64,000 nucleotides of DNA from Candidatus Bathyarchaeota archaeon. Its GTDB lineage: Archaea > Thermoproteota > Bathyarchaeia > RBG-16-48-13 > JAGTRE01. Made by a program: the position numbers and the translations under genes. Below are positions 9,474-18,739 of the stretch, in pieces (the stretch's first letter is position 1; every line of letters starts with the position of its first letter). The stretch lies in assembly GCA_018396415.1 (NCBI GenBank), contig JAGTRE010000002.1, forward strand, positions 1 to 64,000. The letters are read 5' to 3'. Under the pieces are notes generated by a model. It saw only the letters and a program-made list of their open reading frames with translations, was not told the DNA's origin and did no database searches.

Positions 9474-12400
9474 GTGGGTTTAACCTGTTTTTTTCCATCG
9501 CTTCCAAACTCTAACTCAATTCGGCATCTTTTAAAGTATCTTGGAATAATTTTCTTGAGTCTTGGCGTCCTCGGCTTATTAATAATGGCTTCGCTTTCAG
9601 CGACCGAAATACCTACACCATCGTCAAGGTGCAACATTAATGTCCATGTGGAAATGTGGGTCACATTTCGTAAAACTCACGCCTACGACTTCTGGTGGAA
9701 CTATATTCTCAAAGATGATAAGGGGCTCCATACTGGGATCCTCAGCCAAATAATAGATCAAGTTCGCCAAGTCTATCCAAAGGCAGAAGTTGAAAATTTA
9801 GTCATCACTGGCTACGATGCTGAGGTGGTTTCCCACTGTAAGCTCCCCCATCGCTATAGGGAAAAACGCATTTTGATTCCAAGCCAAACAATCACCATTT
9901 CATTTGACGTAACTAATATTATGGTTCCAGTAGAGACCGGGGGAGAAGCGAAGTTAATAATCCCATGGCGAGGAATCCAGTTTACAGCGGAGACCAACAT
10001 TTCTTCAACCATCATTCAACAGAACTTTATCCAAGGAGTTACCATCTCCGTTGGCGAAAATGAAAAACAAGAAGTAACCGTTGGACTTTTTCCTGTTTTC
10101 GACTTTGAGTATTTCACCAAGATTCCATTAAATAAATGGAAACAAAAAACACAATCCTCCAACCAACTTCACCTCTCACAACTCATCCAACTCACCCCTT
10201 GGGGAATTATAAGGCGGCAAGTCCGCCTCACAATTACCTATGAAGGCTACGCCCTCCTCAATGAAACGGCTCACACAACCTTTCTCTCACCAGTACCAAG
10301 TGGAACCCTGAAAAGACAAGAAGACACACTTATTTGCCAGATTGTTCCACCACAACCTCGTTCAAATCAAGAGTTCCCCTATCTCAAATCTACCATCCCA
10401 AATCTCATCTTGGGATGCGGCTTAGAATTAATCAGTGAAAGAGACCCGCGCAAACGAAAAATGCTTTTCGTCGCATCAACCTTCGCAGCACTAACAATCA
10501 TCGCTTACAATCCAGTCGCATCCATGTTCACCACTAACGTGACCACAAAATCTCTAACAAGCAATATAAATGCTTCAGAAAATGTAAGCACCTCAACTAA
10601 AAGCCTTAAAACCATAGCTCTTTCAGCGAGCCCATCTATCTTAGACCATTTCAGCCGACCAGAATTCTTGCCTGCAGGCACTTTCACGTCTCCAACAGTT
10701 AACATCGCCATTAACGCTTCGACGTTTTCAACAAAACAACCATCGATTATCAGTATCCCGCTTATCCCAAAGCCCAGTCTCTGCCCATCGGGAATAGACC
10801 CTCTAGGATCAGCCTTTATAACAATTGAAAAATGCACTTATGACCAAAACCAACACCGTTCCTCAAACCTCGCTGACATTCTCACCCCGTCTTTTAACGG
10901 ACTTGAGAAGTACTCGATGGTGGCGGCACGAATTAGGGCAAACACACTAAGCATCCGGACCGATGCATTTCCATTTTCTGATTCAGGGATCGGATGGGTA
11001 TTTGGATCAGCCTGGAGTTATAGTGGGGGAACTATGCGGTTCGCAGCATCCAAAGGCAATAGCTTCCCTTCAACGGCATATAAGGAGATCCTAATACCTA
11101 ACTATGATCTTGATTGCGTTAGTAACGTCACCCTCTACTTTGATGAGTACAGACAGGTTACTGCCGGAACAAATAGTTTCGCTCCAGGAAGCAAGAATCT
11201 ATGGACCGACGCATTAGGTGGTCCAGGCTACCAGTTTACTTACAGCGAGCTAAATTGGGACTTGGGCTGGAGGGGAGGGGGAACCTTTTCAAAACTATAT
11301 TGTGAATTTCGACCCGGCGGAACATGGGGCGCAGTCGCTAGCGGATCGCATCTTTGGGGGCAAATCTGGATATACGTCACCCGAGGAGGAAGCACATATG
11401 TTTACTCCTACGAGTCCGACGTATACGCAAACTCAAACGCCGGCACCTCTACCGGTCAATGCGATTCTTACCTAGGTTGGCAAGCAACCCTAAACCGAGA
11501 TGTCAGCCAAGACTTTTACAATAAATACGGTTTTTTCCTGGATAGTTCATGTTATATCACCCAAATCAAGTTTCGTAGTGCCTACCTGAACGTTGCAAGC
11601 AAGGATAACGGTGCAAACTGTCTATATGGAAGCCCATCATGGAAAGAAGATGTAAACTTCAGCGGCTACGAATATGTTAAAGTCCAAACCTTGGGCGGAG
11701 GATCGAACATTGCCTCTTACAAGGTTGCTGACGAGGGAGCAGGTAGCGATAATAACTGGCAAATCGGGCTTACTCTTTCTATCCCCGCTAGTCAGTGGAG
11801 CAGCATCATCGGCAAAACTGTCAGAGTTGCCTTAGACGTCAGCCACTATGGTAGCCCTATTGAATCAAGCTACCTGTTTAAGAATATTCACCTTGACATA
11901 GTGCTGGGCAAGGCAAAGTTCACCTGGAACGATGGATCACAGGTGGTTTCCGACACGAAGTGGTATTATTTAAGCGGCTACTCCGGCGGTGATATTATAT
12001 GCTTAGGCTCCAATTATATCGCCGAACTTAATTGCCTCTTTGCCTCCACTGGTCAGACCAAAATACACAGTATAACATTATCGCCTAGAAGTTCAACTAG
12101 TCATAACATTGAAATAAGCGCTGAAGTCCCTAACAACCCATTCTGTCTAGCCTACAACATATCCCTAACGTTTCCAGCAGATTATTCCAGCATTGCCGTT
12201 GTCGGCCCTGACGAAAAGGGCTTAAAGTATAACACTGAATACAGCTACGCAAAGAATAATGGGACATTAATTATTCTACCACCCGCATTCTCAAGCCATG
12301 GCAACGGCAATTACACAATTTCATGCCAAAGCCCAAACTATTTGGAGTTGCCCGGCGCGGGAGTAATCTACAATCGGGATGCATGGAATAAACTCAGCTT

Positions 12401-14027
12401 TTCCTGGACTGGAATAGACAGCTTGGGAAACTACATTCAAAATGGCATCTGGGAACTTACTATTTATAACCCAGATGGAAAACAAGTTCACTCCGAAAAC
12501 AACACGGTCACCGCCCCTGCAAACAAGTTAGCCAGCGGCTCCTACATCCTACCGCCTAACAACCCTGCAGGAACTTACACAGCAACACTTAGTTGGTGGA
12601 ATGGAACCCACGGTGGCGCCAATTCAGTTACATTCAACGCATATCAACTCAGCATTCTCTGCACAGACCTTGACCGAAGAAACCTATCCGCCGCATCGGT
12701 TACAATCCACTATAGTGGTTCCCCTTGTGAAACCCTAAAAACTGACACCAGTGGAGAAGCCAAGGATACTTTCCTCGCCGGCATATATGATGTTACCGTC
12801 TACTGGCATAACTGCAGAGTTGCTTCAACTCTTATAAGCATAGTTTATTATGGAGCTACCCTTCAACTCACGTGTGAAGTCTGTAATCCAACGTTCAACA
12901 TTCTGGACCTCGATAATAAACCATTGTCATTCGCTAACGCAACCATAACCCTCTCTAACGGGTTAAGCACATCTATCCAAGCTGACAAATTTGGAAGAAT
13001 CCCCCTAATCCAAGAGCCAACCGGGTTATTCCAGTTACAAGTAAACTGGCAAGGAATTCAGGTGCTTAACCGATCCTACCTTGTTACCTCAAGCCAAGAA
13101 GTCGACGCAGTCTGTAACGTCTGCACCCAGACTCTTGAATTTGAAGATGTAGATGGACAACCCTTAGTAGGAGCAATAACAACGATAACCCTCCCAAACG
13201 AGACGGAAATAGTCTGTAATACAAACACAAAGGGACAAATCGTCCTCGCCCAGATTCCAACAGGAAATATAAAAGCCCAAGTAGCCTGGCAAAATATTTC
13301 AATTATCGATAAAACTTTTACGATTTCACCTCTAGGCGTGGTGCGGGAAATCTGTCCTGTCTGCTCTCCAACCCTTATCATAGCGGACAGCGCAGGAAGC
13401 CCCCTACCTAACGTACTTGCCAAGGTCTATTGTTCAAACAATACTGAAACCTCTTTGCAAGCAGATTTTCAAGGTAGAATAGAACTTCGTCAAATTCCAG
13501 CAGGAAACTACAGACTTCAAGTTTACTGGAAAGATGCGATCGCCTTTGAGCAAACCTACAGCCTCTCCACCTCTACTGAAATAACGGTTCAAACAAATGT
13601 TCCACCATTAACCGCGCAGACTGAATTAACATGGGGAGGAGGGAGGGAGAACTCTACATCAACAACTCCTGAAGTTACCAATTACTTGCTTACCATAAGC
13701 GTCTTCGATAAAACTGGAAAACCAGTTGGAGGCATATTAATCCTGATAAAAGACGCAGCAACCAATGTGACGATTGCCTCAGCCATAACCGATAATAACG
13801 GTGAAGCAATTCTAAAAATCCCAGAAGGCGACTACATAGTGGAAGCCCAGAACGCTGAAAAAATACAGCAACCAATTTCCCTAACACAAGATACTAAAAT
13901 CGAAATACAAATTCCCATAAATGAAACACCAGAGATACCGCATCAGGCTTCCACAGTGGCTACCGCTATAATTGCTGTCCTTGGCTCAATCCTCTTCCTA
14001 GCTCTCCGGCGAAGAAGAACCTACTGA
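9474..14027 (+). CDS. Giant membrane-anchored surface protein with C-terminal Ig-like repeats
   Basis: A 1517-residue protein of unknown role. Residues about 24-44 (LGIIFLSLGVLGLLIMASL) form a signal or anchor segment. A second hydrophobic segment preceded by a basic patch occurs at about 324-347 (RDPRKRKMLFVASTFAALT). The middle, to about residue 1000, is rich in Ser, Thr, Asn, Gly and Tyr with many N-glycosylation sequons. From about 1058 to 1480 there are about five beta-sandwich repeats of roughly 80 residues resembling carboxypeptidase-regulatory/Cna-B domains; three begin with a Cys-containing start (CNPTF, CNVCTQ, CPVCSP). The C-terminus is a membrane helix followed by RRRRTY. This layout fits an S-layer-like or adhesive protein. 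It lies on the opposite strand within the ribosomal cluster and its end overlaps the end of uL2 by 7 bases. Confidence 0.8.
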   Translation: MGLTCFFPSLPNSNSIRHLLKYLGIIFLSLGVLGLLIMASLSATEIPTPSSRCNINVHVEMWVTFRKTHAYDFWWNYILKDDKGLHTGILSQIIDQVRQVYPKAEVENLVITGYDAEVVSHCKLPHRYREKRILIPSQTITISFDVTNIMVPVETGGEAKLIIPWRGIQFTAETNISSTIIQQNFIQGVTISVGENEKQEVTVGLFPVFDFEYFTKIPLNKWKQKTQSSNQLHLSQLIQLTPWGIIRRQVRLTITYEGYALLNETAHTTFLSPVPSGTLKRQEDTLICQIVPPQPRSNQEFPYLKSTIPNLILGCGLELISERDPRKRKMLFVASTFAALTIIAYNPVASMFTTNVTTKSLTSNINASENVSTSTKSLKTIALSASPSILDHFSRPEFLPAGTFTSPTVNIAINASTFSTKQPSIISIPLIPKPSLCPSGIDPLGSAFITIEKCTYDQNQHRSSNLADILTPSFNGLEKYSMVAARIRANTLSIRTDAFPFSDSGIGWVFGSAWSYSGGTMRFAASKGNSFPSTAYKEILIPNYDLDCVSNVTLYFDEYRQVTAGTNSFAPGSKNLWTDALGGPGYQFTYSELNWDLGWRGGGTFSKLYCEFRPGGTWGAVASGSHLWGQIWIYVTRGGSTYVYSYESDVYANSNAGTSTGQCDSYLGWQATLNRDVSQDFYNKYGFFLDSSCYITQIKFRSAYLNVASKDNGANCLYGSPSWKEDVNFSGYEYVKVQTLGGGSNIASYKVADEGAGSDNNWQIGLTLSIPASQWSSIIGKTVRVALDVSHYGSPIESSYLFKNIHLDIVLGKAKFTWNDGSQVVSDTKWYYLSGYSGGDIICLGSNYIAELNCLFASTGQTKIHSITLSPRSSTSHNIEISAEVPNNPFCLAYNISLTFPADYSSIAVVGPDEKGLKYNTEYSYAKNNGTLIILPPAFSSHGNGNYTISCQSPNYLELPGAGVIYNRDAWNKLSFSWTGIDSLGNYIQNGIWELTIYNPDGKQVHSENNTVTAPANKLASGSYILPPNNPAGTYTATLSWWNGTHGGANSVTFNAYQLSILCTDLDRRNLSAASVTIHYSGSPCETLKTDTSGEAKDTFLAGIYDVTVYWHNCRVASTLISIVYYGATLQLTCEVCNPTFNILDLDNKPLSFANATITLSNGLSTSIQADKFGRIPLIQEPTGLFQLQVNWQGIQVLNRSYLVTSSQEVDAVCNVCTQTLEFEDVDGQPLVGAITTITLPNETEIVCNTNTKGQIVLAQIPTGNIKAQVAWQNISIIDKTFTISPLGVVREICPVCSPTLIIADSAGSPLPNVLAKVYCSNNTETSLQADFQGRIELRQIPAGNYRLQVYWKDAIAFEQTYSLSTSTEITVQTNVPPLTAQTELTWGGGRENSTSTTPEVTNYLLTISVFDKTGKPVGGILILIKDAATNVTIASAITDNNGEAILKIPEGDYIVEAQNAEKIQQPISLTQDTKIEIQIPINETPEIPHQASTVATAIIAVLGSILFLALRRRRTY

Positions 14028-14776
14028 ATTCCAGCCCGTTTCTTCTTCGCCCGACCTGATTGCCTCGCAGCAATCAAACCTACCTTCCGACCTGGGGGAG
14101 CCCCTCGGGATACGGTTGAAGGCTTCCCAATTTGGTGATGCCGCCCCCCACCATAAGGGTGATACGCAGCAATCATTGCAATTCCTCTAACCCGCGGATA
14201 CTTATGCCCTTTAGCAGCCATCAAATGGTATCGTTCCCCAGCCTTCAAAAAGGGTTTATCGGGGCGACCAGCTCCTGCAATTACCCCAATCGTAGCCCGA
14301 CAAAGGTCACTTACACAAATAGACTTTCCAGATGGAAGCTTCAAGATCGTCCCGTTTGGAGTATGAGCTACAACAGTCGCATATAAGCCCGAGGAACGCA
14401 CCAATTTACCCCCATCACCTGGGGACAACTCGATGTTACAAACCAAAGTACCTTCGGGAATTCGCCCCAACGGAACCACATTGCCTACCGCAATTGGAGC
14501 AGTAGCTCCAACCAAGATTTTTTGACCAACGGAAATGCCCTCAGGAGCAACCATATAATACGTTTCCCCATTTTCGAGAGAGACGGAGGCTAATGGAGCC
14601 CCTCTCCCAGGATCATGTACAATCTCTCTAATTACACCCTCAACCGCAGAAGTTGATTCAATCCCAGTCAACACTGGATACTGGGTTGGGGCAACCCGCC
14701 TATGCGTTGCCGCTCGAAACGTCGGCGAACCACGCCCTCTTCGCTGAACAATAATTTTTTTCCCCAAATCAACCAC
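14021..14776 (-). CDS. rpl2: 50S ribosomal protein uL2
   Basis: Large-subunit protein near the peptidyl transferase centre. The 251-residue product starts near GKKIIVQRRGRGSPTFRAATH and carries the C-terminal signature HPYGGGRHHQIGKPSTVSRG and APPGRKVGLIAARQSGR. The start is a GTG two bases after the uL23 stop; a TTG three codons later is possible. The gene ends tail-to-tail with the surface protein gene, overlapping by 7 bases. Confidence 0.95.
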   Translation of the reverse strand: MVDLGKKIIVQRRGRGSPTFRAATHRRVAPTQYPVLTGIESTSAVEGVIREIVHDPGRGAPLASVSLENGETYYMVAPEGISVGQKILVGATAPIAVGNVVPLGRIPEGTLVCNIELSPGDGGKLVRSSGLYATVVAHTPNGTILKLPSGKSICVSDLCRATIGVIAGAGRPDKPFLKAGERYHLMAAKGHKYPRVRGIAMIAAYHPYGGGRHHQIGKPSTVSRGAPPGRKVGLIAARQSGRAKKKRAGIQ

Positions 14777-14778
14777 CG

Positions 14779-15048
14779 CTACAGCATGCCAAGCCTTACC
14801 GCAACATCTGAAGCTTTATATTCTGGACGAAGCTTCACAAATGCTTTCTTCTTTCCATCAGGGGTTATAACCGTATTAACTTTAGCTATCTTCACATCAT
14901 AGAGTTCTTCCACTGCCTGGCGCACATCTCTTTTTCCGGAATTAATATCAACGATAAACGTTAGTTTATTCTCGGACTCGATAAGGTTGACAGCATCTTC
15001 AGTCATTACCGGATAAAGAACAACTTTATTAGGCTTGACCTTAGGCAC
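14779..15048 (-). CDS. rpl23: 50S ribosomal protein uL23
   Basis: Small tunnel-exit protein that forms the docking site for SRP and other nascent-chain factors. The 89-residue sequence has the archaeal pattern [40 protein letters not shown] and [20 protein letters not shown]. The GTG start at 15048 overlaps the last codons of uL4 by 8 bases. Confidence 0.95.
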   Translation of the reverse strand: MPKVKPNKVVLYPVMTEDAVNLIESENKLTFIVDINSGKRDVRQAVEELYDVKIAKVNTVITPDGKKKAFVKLRPEYKASDVAVRLGML

Positions 15049-15859
15049 TGGAATTCACCTGACTCTCAAGTTTTTTCAGAGCCGACTCGGTCCAAATAGT
15101 TAGCCGCCCAAGATGAGCGCCGGGGGCAAGCAATTCAGCATTAAGATTGTTAACTAACACCACGTCAACTCCCGGATGGTTCCGGGCTGCCCGCCCGATT
15201 CCCTTATCTTCAGCGACGACCAGCAAGGGGCCTTTACCTCTCTTAATTCGTCTTCCTCTTGCCTTCCCCTTACCAGCCCGAATTTTCGTTCCCTCCCTAA
15301 CCCTAACCACATCCGACCAGACACCAAGCTTCGTAAAAACTTCACGAACAGCCTCGGCTTCCTTTAATTCTTGTAGGTCATCAGTAATCACTAATGGAAA
15401 ATTTTTAACCCGATCAGCGGCATGCCCACGTGCCATAACCAGGTCTTTGATAGCGGTTGCGGCGATTGCCGAGCGAATTGCGAGTTGGCGTTCCTTTCGA
15501 TTAATTTTTTTCGAGACCACTTTTTCAGCACGGGGAGGATGCGCTCGCCTCCCCCCTACAGTCATTGGGGCGAAAGCCCCGGATCCAGCGGTTACAGAGC
15601 CGTGGCCCTTAACCCGCGGAATTCGGGCAAGGTGTAGCCCGACACCACGCGACTCTGCAGTGGTTCGCTTCCCAGCAAGAGGATCCCGTCCTTGAGGTTG
15701 AAGCCGATGAGATTGCAGAGCAACAACTACCTTCCTAACTACATCGGGACGGAGCGGAGTTCGGAATACGCTTGGGAGACGAATCCGCTTTACAGCCTTT
15801 CCCTCAAGATTGTATACTTGAACTGAAGCTTTCACAGCACTCCTAGCTACCTTAGCCAA
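15041..15859 (-). CDS. rpl4: 50S ribosomal protein uL4
   Basis: Large-subunit tunnel-wall protein. The 272-residue chain shows the archaeal/eukaryotic uL4 pattern: [18 protein letters not shown] at the N-terminus, the tunnel loop around [40 protein letters not shown], and the C-terminal [20 protein letters not shown]. The start is TTG at 15859, 11 bases after uL3. Confidence 0.95.
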   Translation of the reverse strand: MAKVARSAVKASVQVYNLEGKAVKRIRLPSVFRTPLRPDVVRKVVVALQSHRLQPQGRDPLAGKRTTAESRGVGLHLARIPRVKGHGSVTAGSGAFAPMTVGGRRAHPPRAEKVVSKKINRKERQLAIRSAIAATAIKDLVMARGHAADRVKNFPLVITDDLQELKEAEAVREVFTKLGVWSDVVRVREGTKIRAGKGKARGRRIKRGKGPLLVVAEDKGIGRAARNHPGVDVVLVNNLNAELLAPGAHLGRLTIWTESALKKLESQVNSSA

Positions 15860-15870
15860 AAATTATCCCT

Positions 15871-16875
15871 CTATTTTCCTTGGGGTGATTCGATACTGAC
15901 GTAGGTAATTTTAGGCGCCCCTACAGGAAGCATTTGAGCACGAACAGGATAGCGAAGTCGGATAAGCCTCTTAGCTGGACCTGGAACACTCCCTTCAAGC
16001 ATGAGGTAATCCCCACGGACAACTCCGTAGCTTAGAAAACCCCCCTTCGGAGTGACCTCCATCCCATTAGAGCCAATTTTAATTATCCGCTTATTGTACT
16101 CGGTACGCTGAGCGTATCCCATCTGCCCAGCCCTTGGGACAGTGTACATAAGATGCGCGGGATGCCATGGACCAAGGCAGCCAATTCCACGCCGCGTTTT
16201 CCGCGATTTATGCGGTAAAAGGTGAACCCCCCACCGCTTGACTGGACCTTGAAAACCTTTTCCTTTTGTTACAGCAATCACATCTATGAACTGCCCTTCT
16301 TTGAATACATCAGATACCCGAACAGTTTTACCAAGCAACCCTTTGGCATATTCAAACTGTTGTTTAATATCTCCCCCACCAATTTTAACCTCGATTAGAT
16401 CAGGCTGTTTCTTCAGCCCTATCGACCAAGGCTGTGTACACATAATTACCCGGAATTCTTTAACTCGATCAAGACTCTCCGCAATCTTCGCGAAAGCTTT
16501 CTCAGGTTCAAATTTCTCGGGAAGGGGAAAAACCCGCCTCAGATTTTTCGGCGGATCCCTCATCCAAGCCTCAGTTAACGTACAAAGCCCATTACTTGTT
16601 TCCACATATGCCCGAACTGCACAAACCATCATTTGGGGGATTTCGACAATTGTAACTGGCGAGAATACTTCTTTTCCATAATTCCGAGAATTAGGACGAT
16701 CATCGGTTAAATAAACGTAAGTCATACCAGCCTTGTAACCGGCAAAACCAAGAAGTATCGGACCTGTCTCCACCTCAGGCCAAAACCGAATTCGCCCAAC
16801 TTGACGACGAGCCCTACCTCTAGGTAAATAAGCTAGCGAACCACGGCGTGGAGCAGATTTCTTTCGATGACCCAC
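15871..16875 (-). CDS. rpl3: 50S ribosomal protein uL3
   Basis: Large-subunit protein reaching the peptidyl transferase centre. The 334-residue product begins with GTG at 16875 (MGHRKKSAPRRGSLAYLPRG) and carries LLGFAGYKAGMTYVYL, GKGFQGPVKRWGVHLLPHKS and the loop RKTRRGIGCLGPWHPAHLM, all typical of archaeal uL3. It is the first ribosomal gene of this cluster, 12 bases downstream of the SPOUT protein gene. Confidence 0.96.
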   Translation of the reverse strand: MGHRKKSAPRRGSLAYLPRGRARRQVGRIRFWPEVETGPILLGFAGYKAGMTYVYLTDDRPNSRNYGKEVFSPVTIVEIPQMMVCAVRAYVETSNGLCTLTEAWMRDPPKNLRRVFPLPEKFEPEKAFAKIAESLDRVKEFRVIMCTQPWSIGLKKQPDLIEVKIGGGDIKQQFEYAKGLLGKTVRVSDVFKEGQFIDVIAVTKGKGFQGPVKRWGVHLLPHKSRKTRRGIGCLGPWHPAHLMYTVPRAGQMGYAQRTEYNKRIIKIGSNGMEVTPKGGFLSYGVVRGDYLMLEGSVPGPAKRLIRLRYPVRAQMLPVGAPKITYVSIESPQGK

Positions 16876-16887
16876 GTTCTATTTCCC

Positions 16888-17757
16888 CTAAACCAACATG
16901 TTCAGAATACCAAGTGAGATATAAATTGCCTCCTCGGTTCTGACGGTTTCTGTCCCCTGTAGTGGAACAGTGTTAACCGTGAAATGGGCAATGTCCTCGA
17001 GTTTAAAGTTTTCGCGAGCTAAAATCTCCTTAAGCCCATGCTTCGGCGATCCGAAGGCGATAAGCACAGTTCGCGCAGACCTCCACTGTAACCGAAGTTT
17101 TTCAATTACATCCAAGAGGGAAACACCATACCGGGACGTCCCTATCACGAGGTCAAAGTCTCGGGTTTTTACCAACCCCCCCAACGGAAGATTTGAAACA
17201 GTAACCTTATACCCCCAATATATATTTACCTCCTCAGGCTTAGCCAGCGCCGCCCGCGGATTCCGGCCTGCTTCAATAATACGAACAGTTACCCTTTTCC
17301 CTACAGGTAAACCGGAAACATCAAGTGGAATAAGTTGATCAACACCAACATCAACCAAAGTCTTTGTTTTCTCAGAGCTCACCACCACTCCATCCCGAAA
17401 CTCCCCCTCAACGAGTTCAGTAGTTAGAGCCTTAGTTGGGTGATGAGGTACACGTAATGGAGGAAGAACTCCAACATATTTTAGACTCCGCTGAAAAGGG
17501 ATTAATCGCTTTCTAAGATACTGTGGAACCTCCATATACGACAAAATTGAAGCAATTAGGTTCGCGTCATCTGACTGATCCAGTTCAGGTAAATCCGGGT
17601 AAATGATAATCTCATTAACTCTAAAAATCGCAGCGGCCCTGCCAATCAACCCTATCTTCAATGTTTTCTCTCTTAAGTGCGGCGTATCGCTGACTTGTGA
17701 AGCCGGAACGGCAATGGAAAGCCGTTCACGCCGCACCGGAACAAACGAACCCCCCAT
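16888..17757 (-). CDS. SPOUT-fold RNA methyltransferase-like protein upstream of uL3
   Basis: A protein of about 290 residues belonging to the archaeal/eukaryotic family (COG2106) almost always encoded just before rpl3. The N-terminus RERLSIAVPASQVSDTPHLR, the INEIIIYPDL-like strand (VNEIIIYPDLPELDQSDDAN) and the C-terminal knot region (VLIAFGSPKHGLKEIL, HFTVNTVPLQGTETVRTEEA) fit the SPOUT knot with an inserted RNA-binding beta-barrel. Human SPOUT1 in this family is described as an rRNA-directed methyltransferase; the target here is not known. The ATG at 17757 is preferred, because an earlier TTG falls inside the divergent promoter palindrome. Confidence 0.82.
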   Translation of the reverse strand: MGGSFVPVRRERLSIAVPASQVSDTPHLREKTLKIGLIGRAAAIFRVNEIIIYPDLPELDQSDDANLIASILSYMEVPQYLRKRLIPFQRSLKYVGVLPPLRVPHHPTKALTTELVEGEFRDGVVVSSEKTKTLVDVGVDQLIPLDVSGLPVGKRVTVRIIEAGRNPRAALAKPEEVNIYWGYKVTVSNLPLGGLVKTRDFDLVIGTSRYGVSLLDVIEKLRLQWRSARTVLIAFGSPKHGLKEILARENFKLEDIAHFTVNTVPLQGTETVRTEEAIYISLGILNMLV

Positions 17758-17792
17758 ATTATTAAACCTCTCAAATTCAACTAAGCATCCCA

Positions 17793-17813
17793 AATAGGTA
17801 GGTGATACCTATT
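17793..17813. promoter_or_regulatory. Palindrome between divergent ribosomal and porGDAB operons
   Basis: AATAGGTA and TACCTATT (8 bases each, perfectly complementary) are separated by GGTGA. The palindrome lies between the uL3-side operon (first ATG at 17757, minus) and porG (start near 17904, plus). Its position and symmetry suggest an operator or a dimeric regulator site. Function is inferred only. Confidence 0.4.
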
Positions 17814-17903
17814 AATACCAGCATAGATAATTCAACGACGACAAATCTTTTAATATCAGTTGCGGTCTGTTGGTTCACGCTAAGGAGGATTGAAAAATTG
17901 CCC

Positions 17904-18455
17904 ATGTTTGAAATTCGATGGCACGGGCGGGGAGGACAGGGCGCAGTTACAGCAAGTCAGATATTAGCGGCGGCGGCACTTCTAGACGGAAAATATGTTC
18001 AAGCATTTCCAGAGTTCGGCCCAGAAAGAGCCGGCGCACCAGTTAGAGCTTTCACCAGAATAAGCGACGAACCAATTAATATTCACAGTCAAATTTACAC
18101 GCCCGACGTTGTAGTGGTCATCGACCCGACTTTGCTAAAAACAGTTAATGTAACCGAAGGCTTGATAAAAGGTGGAAAACTAATTGTTAACACCGATAAA
18201 ACCCCAGAGGAAATAAAAAAGGAAGTAAACGTACAAGACACTGAAGTCTACACTGTTAACGCAACGAGAATCGCCCTCGACATAGTTGGCAGAGCCTTAT
18301 TTAACACTCCTATGTTAGGTGCATTAATCAAAGCAACCGGTGTAGCATCTCTTGACTCAGTTATAAAGGAGACGCGAAGCCGGTTTCCGGGCCCAATGGG
18401 AGATAAAAATGTAGAGATGATTAAACGAGCATTTGAGGGAGTGAGAAAAGCATGA
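17904..18455 (+). CDS. porG: Pyruvate:ferredoxin oxidoreductase gamma subunit
   Basis: Gamma subunit of the thiamine-diphosphate enzyme that interconverts pyruvate, CoA and acetyl-CoA plus CO2 using ferredoxin. FEIRWHGRGGQGAVTASQIL at the N-terminus is the family hallmark, and FPEFGPERAGAPVRAFTRIS follows. A GGAGG site at 17884-17888 serves either a TTG at 17898 or the ATG at 17904. The stop overlaps the delta gene start (ATGA). A related 2-oxoacid enzyme is possible, but the four-gene gamma-delta-alpha-beta order favours the pyruvate enzyme. Confidence 0.93.
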   Translation: MFEIRWHGRGGQGAVTASQILAAAALLDGKYVQAFPEFGPERAGAPVRAFTRISDEPINIHSQIYTPDVVVVIDPTLLKTVNVTEGLIKGGKLIVNTDKTPEEIKKEVNVQDTEVYTVNATRIALDIVGRALFNTPMLGALIKATGVASLDSVIKETRSRFPGPMGDKNVEMIKRAFEGVRKA

Positions 18456-18739
18456 GCGAAGCAGAAAAACCAGGATCAAAATCATTGCCCATTGGTGGAA
18501 TTTTAGTTAAACCTGGCTCATCAATAGAATATAAAACAGGAGATTGGAGAGCGTTCAGACCAACCTTAGATGAGAAAAAATGCACCGGCTGCCTCATCTG
18601 TTGGATCTACTGTCCTGACTCAGCAATTATCCGCAAGCCCCCTATCGTCGCGATCAACTACGAATTCTGCAAGGGCTGTGGAATCTGCGCCAATGAATGT
18701 CCAGTGAAAGCAATAACTATGGTAGAGGAGGGGGCCTAA
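18452..18739 (+). CDS. porD: Pyruvate:ferredoxin oxidoreductase delta subunit, 2[4Fe-4S]
   Basis: Ferredoxin-like electron-transfer subunit, 95 residues. Two [4Fe-4S] motifs are visible: CTGCLICWIYCPDSAI and CKGCGICANECPVKAI. The N-terminal PIGGILVKPGSSIEYKTGDW is typical of PorD. Its start overlaps the end of porG by 4 bases, and its stop shares a base with the porA ATG, so the operon is tightly coupled. Confidence 0.95.
   Translation: MSEAEKPGSKSLPIGGILVKPGSSIEYKTGDWRAFRPTLDEKKCTGCLICWIYCPDSAIIRKPPIVAINYEFCKGCGICANECPVKAITMVEEGA

Noticed and set aside
15147-15695. 182-codon plus-strand frame inside uL4
   Set aside because: Antisense shadow of a GC-richer ribosomal gene; uL4 is secure by motif and order.
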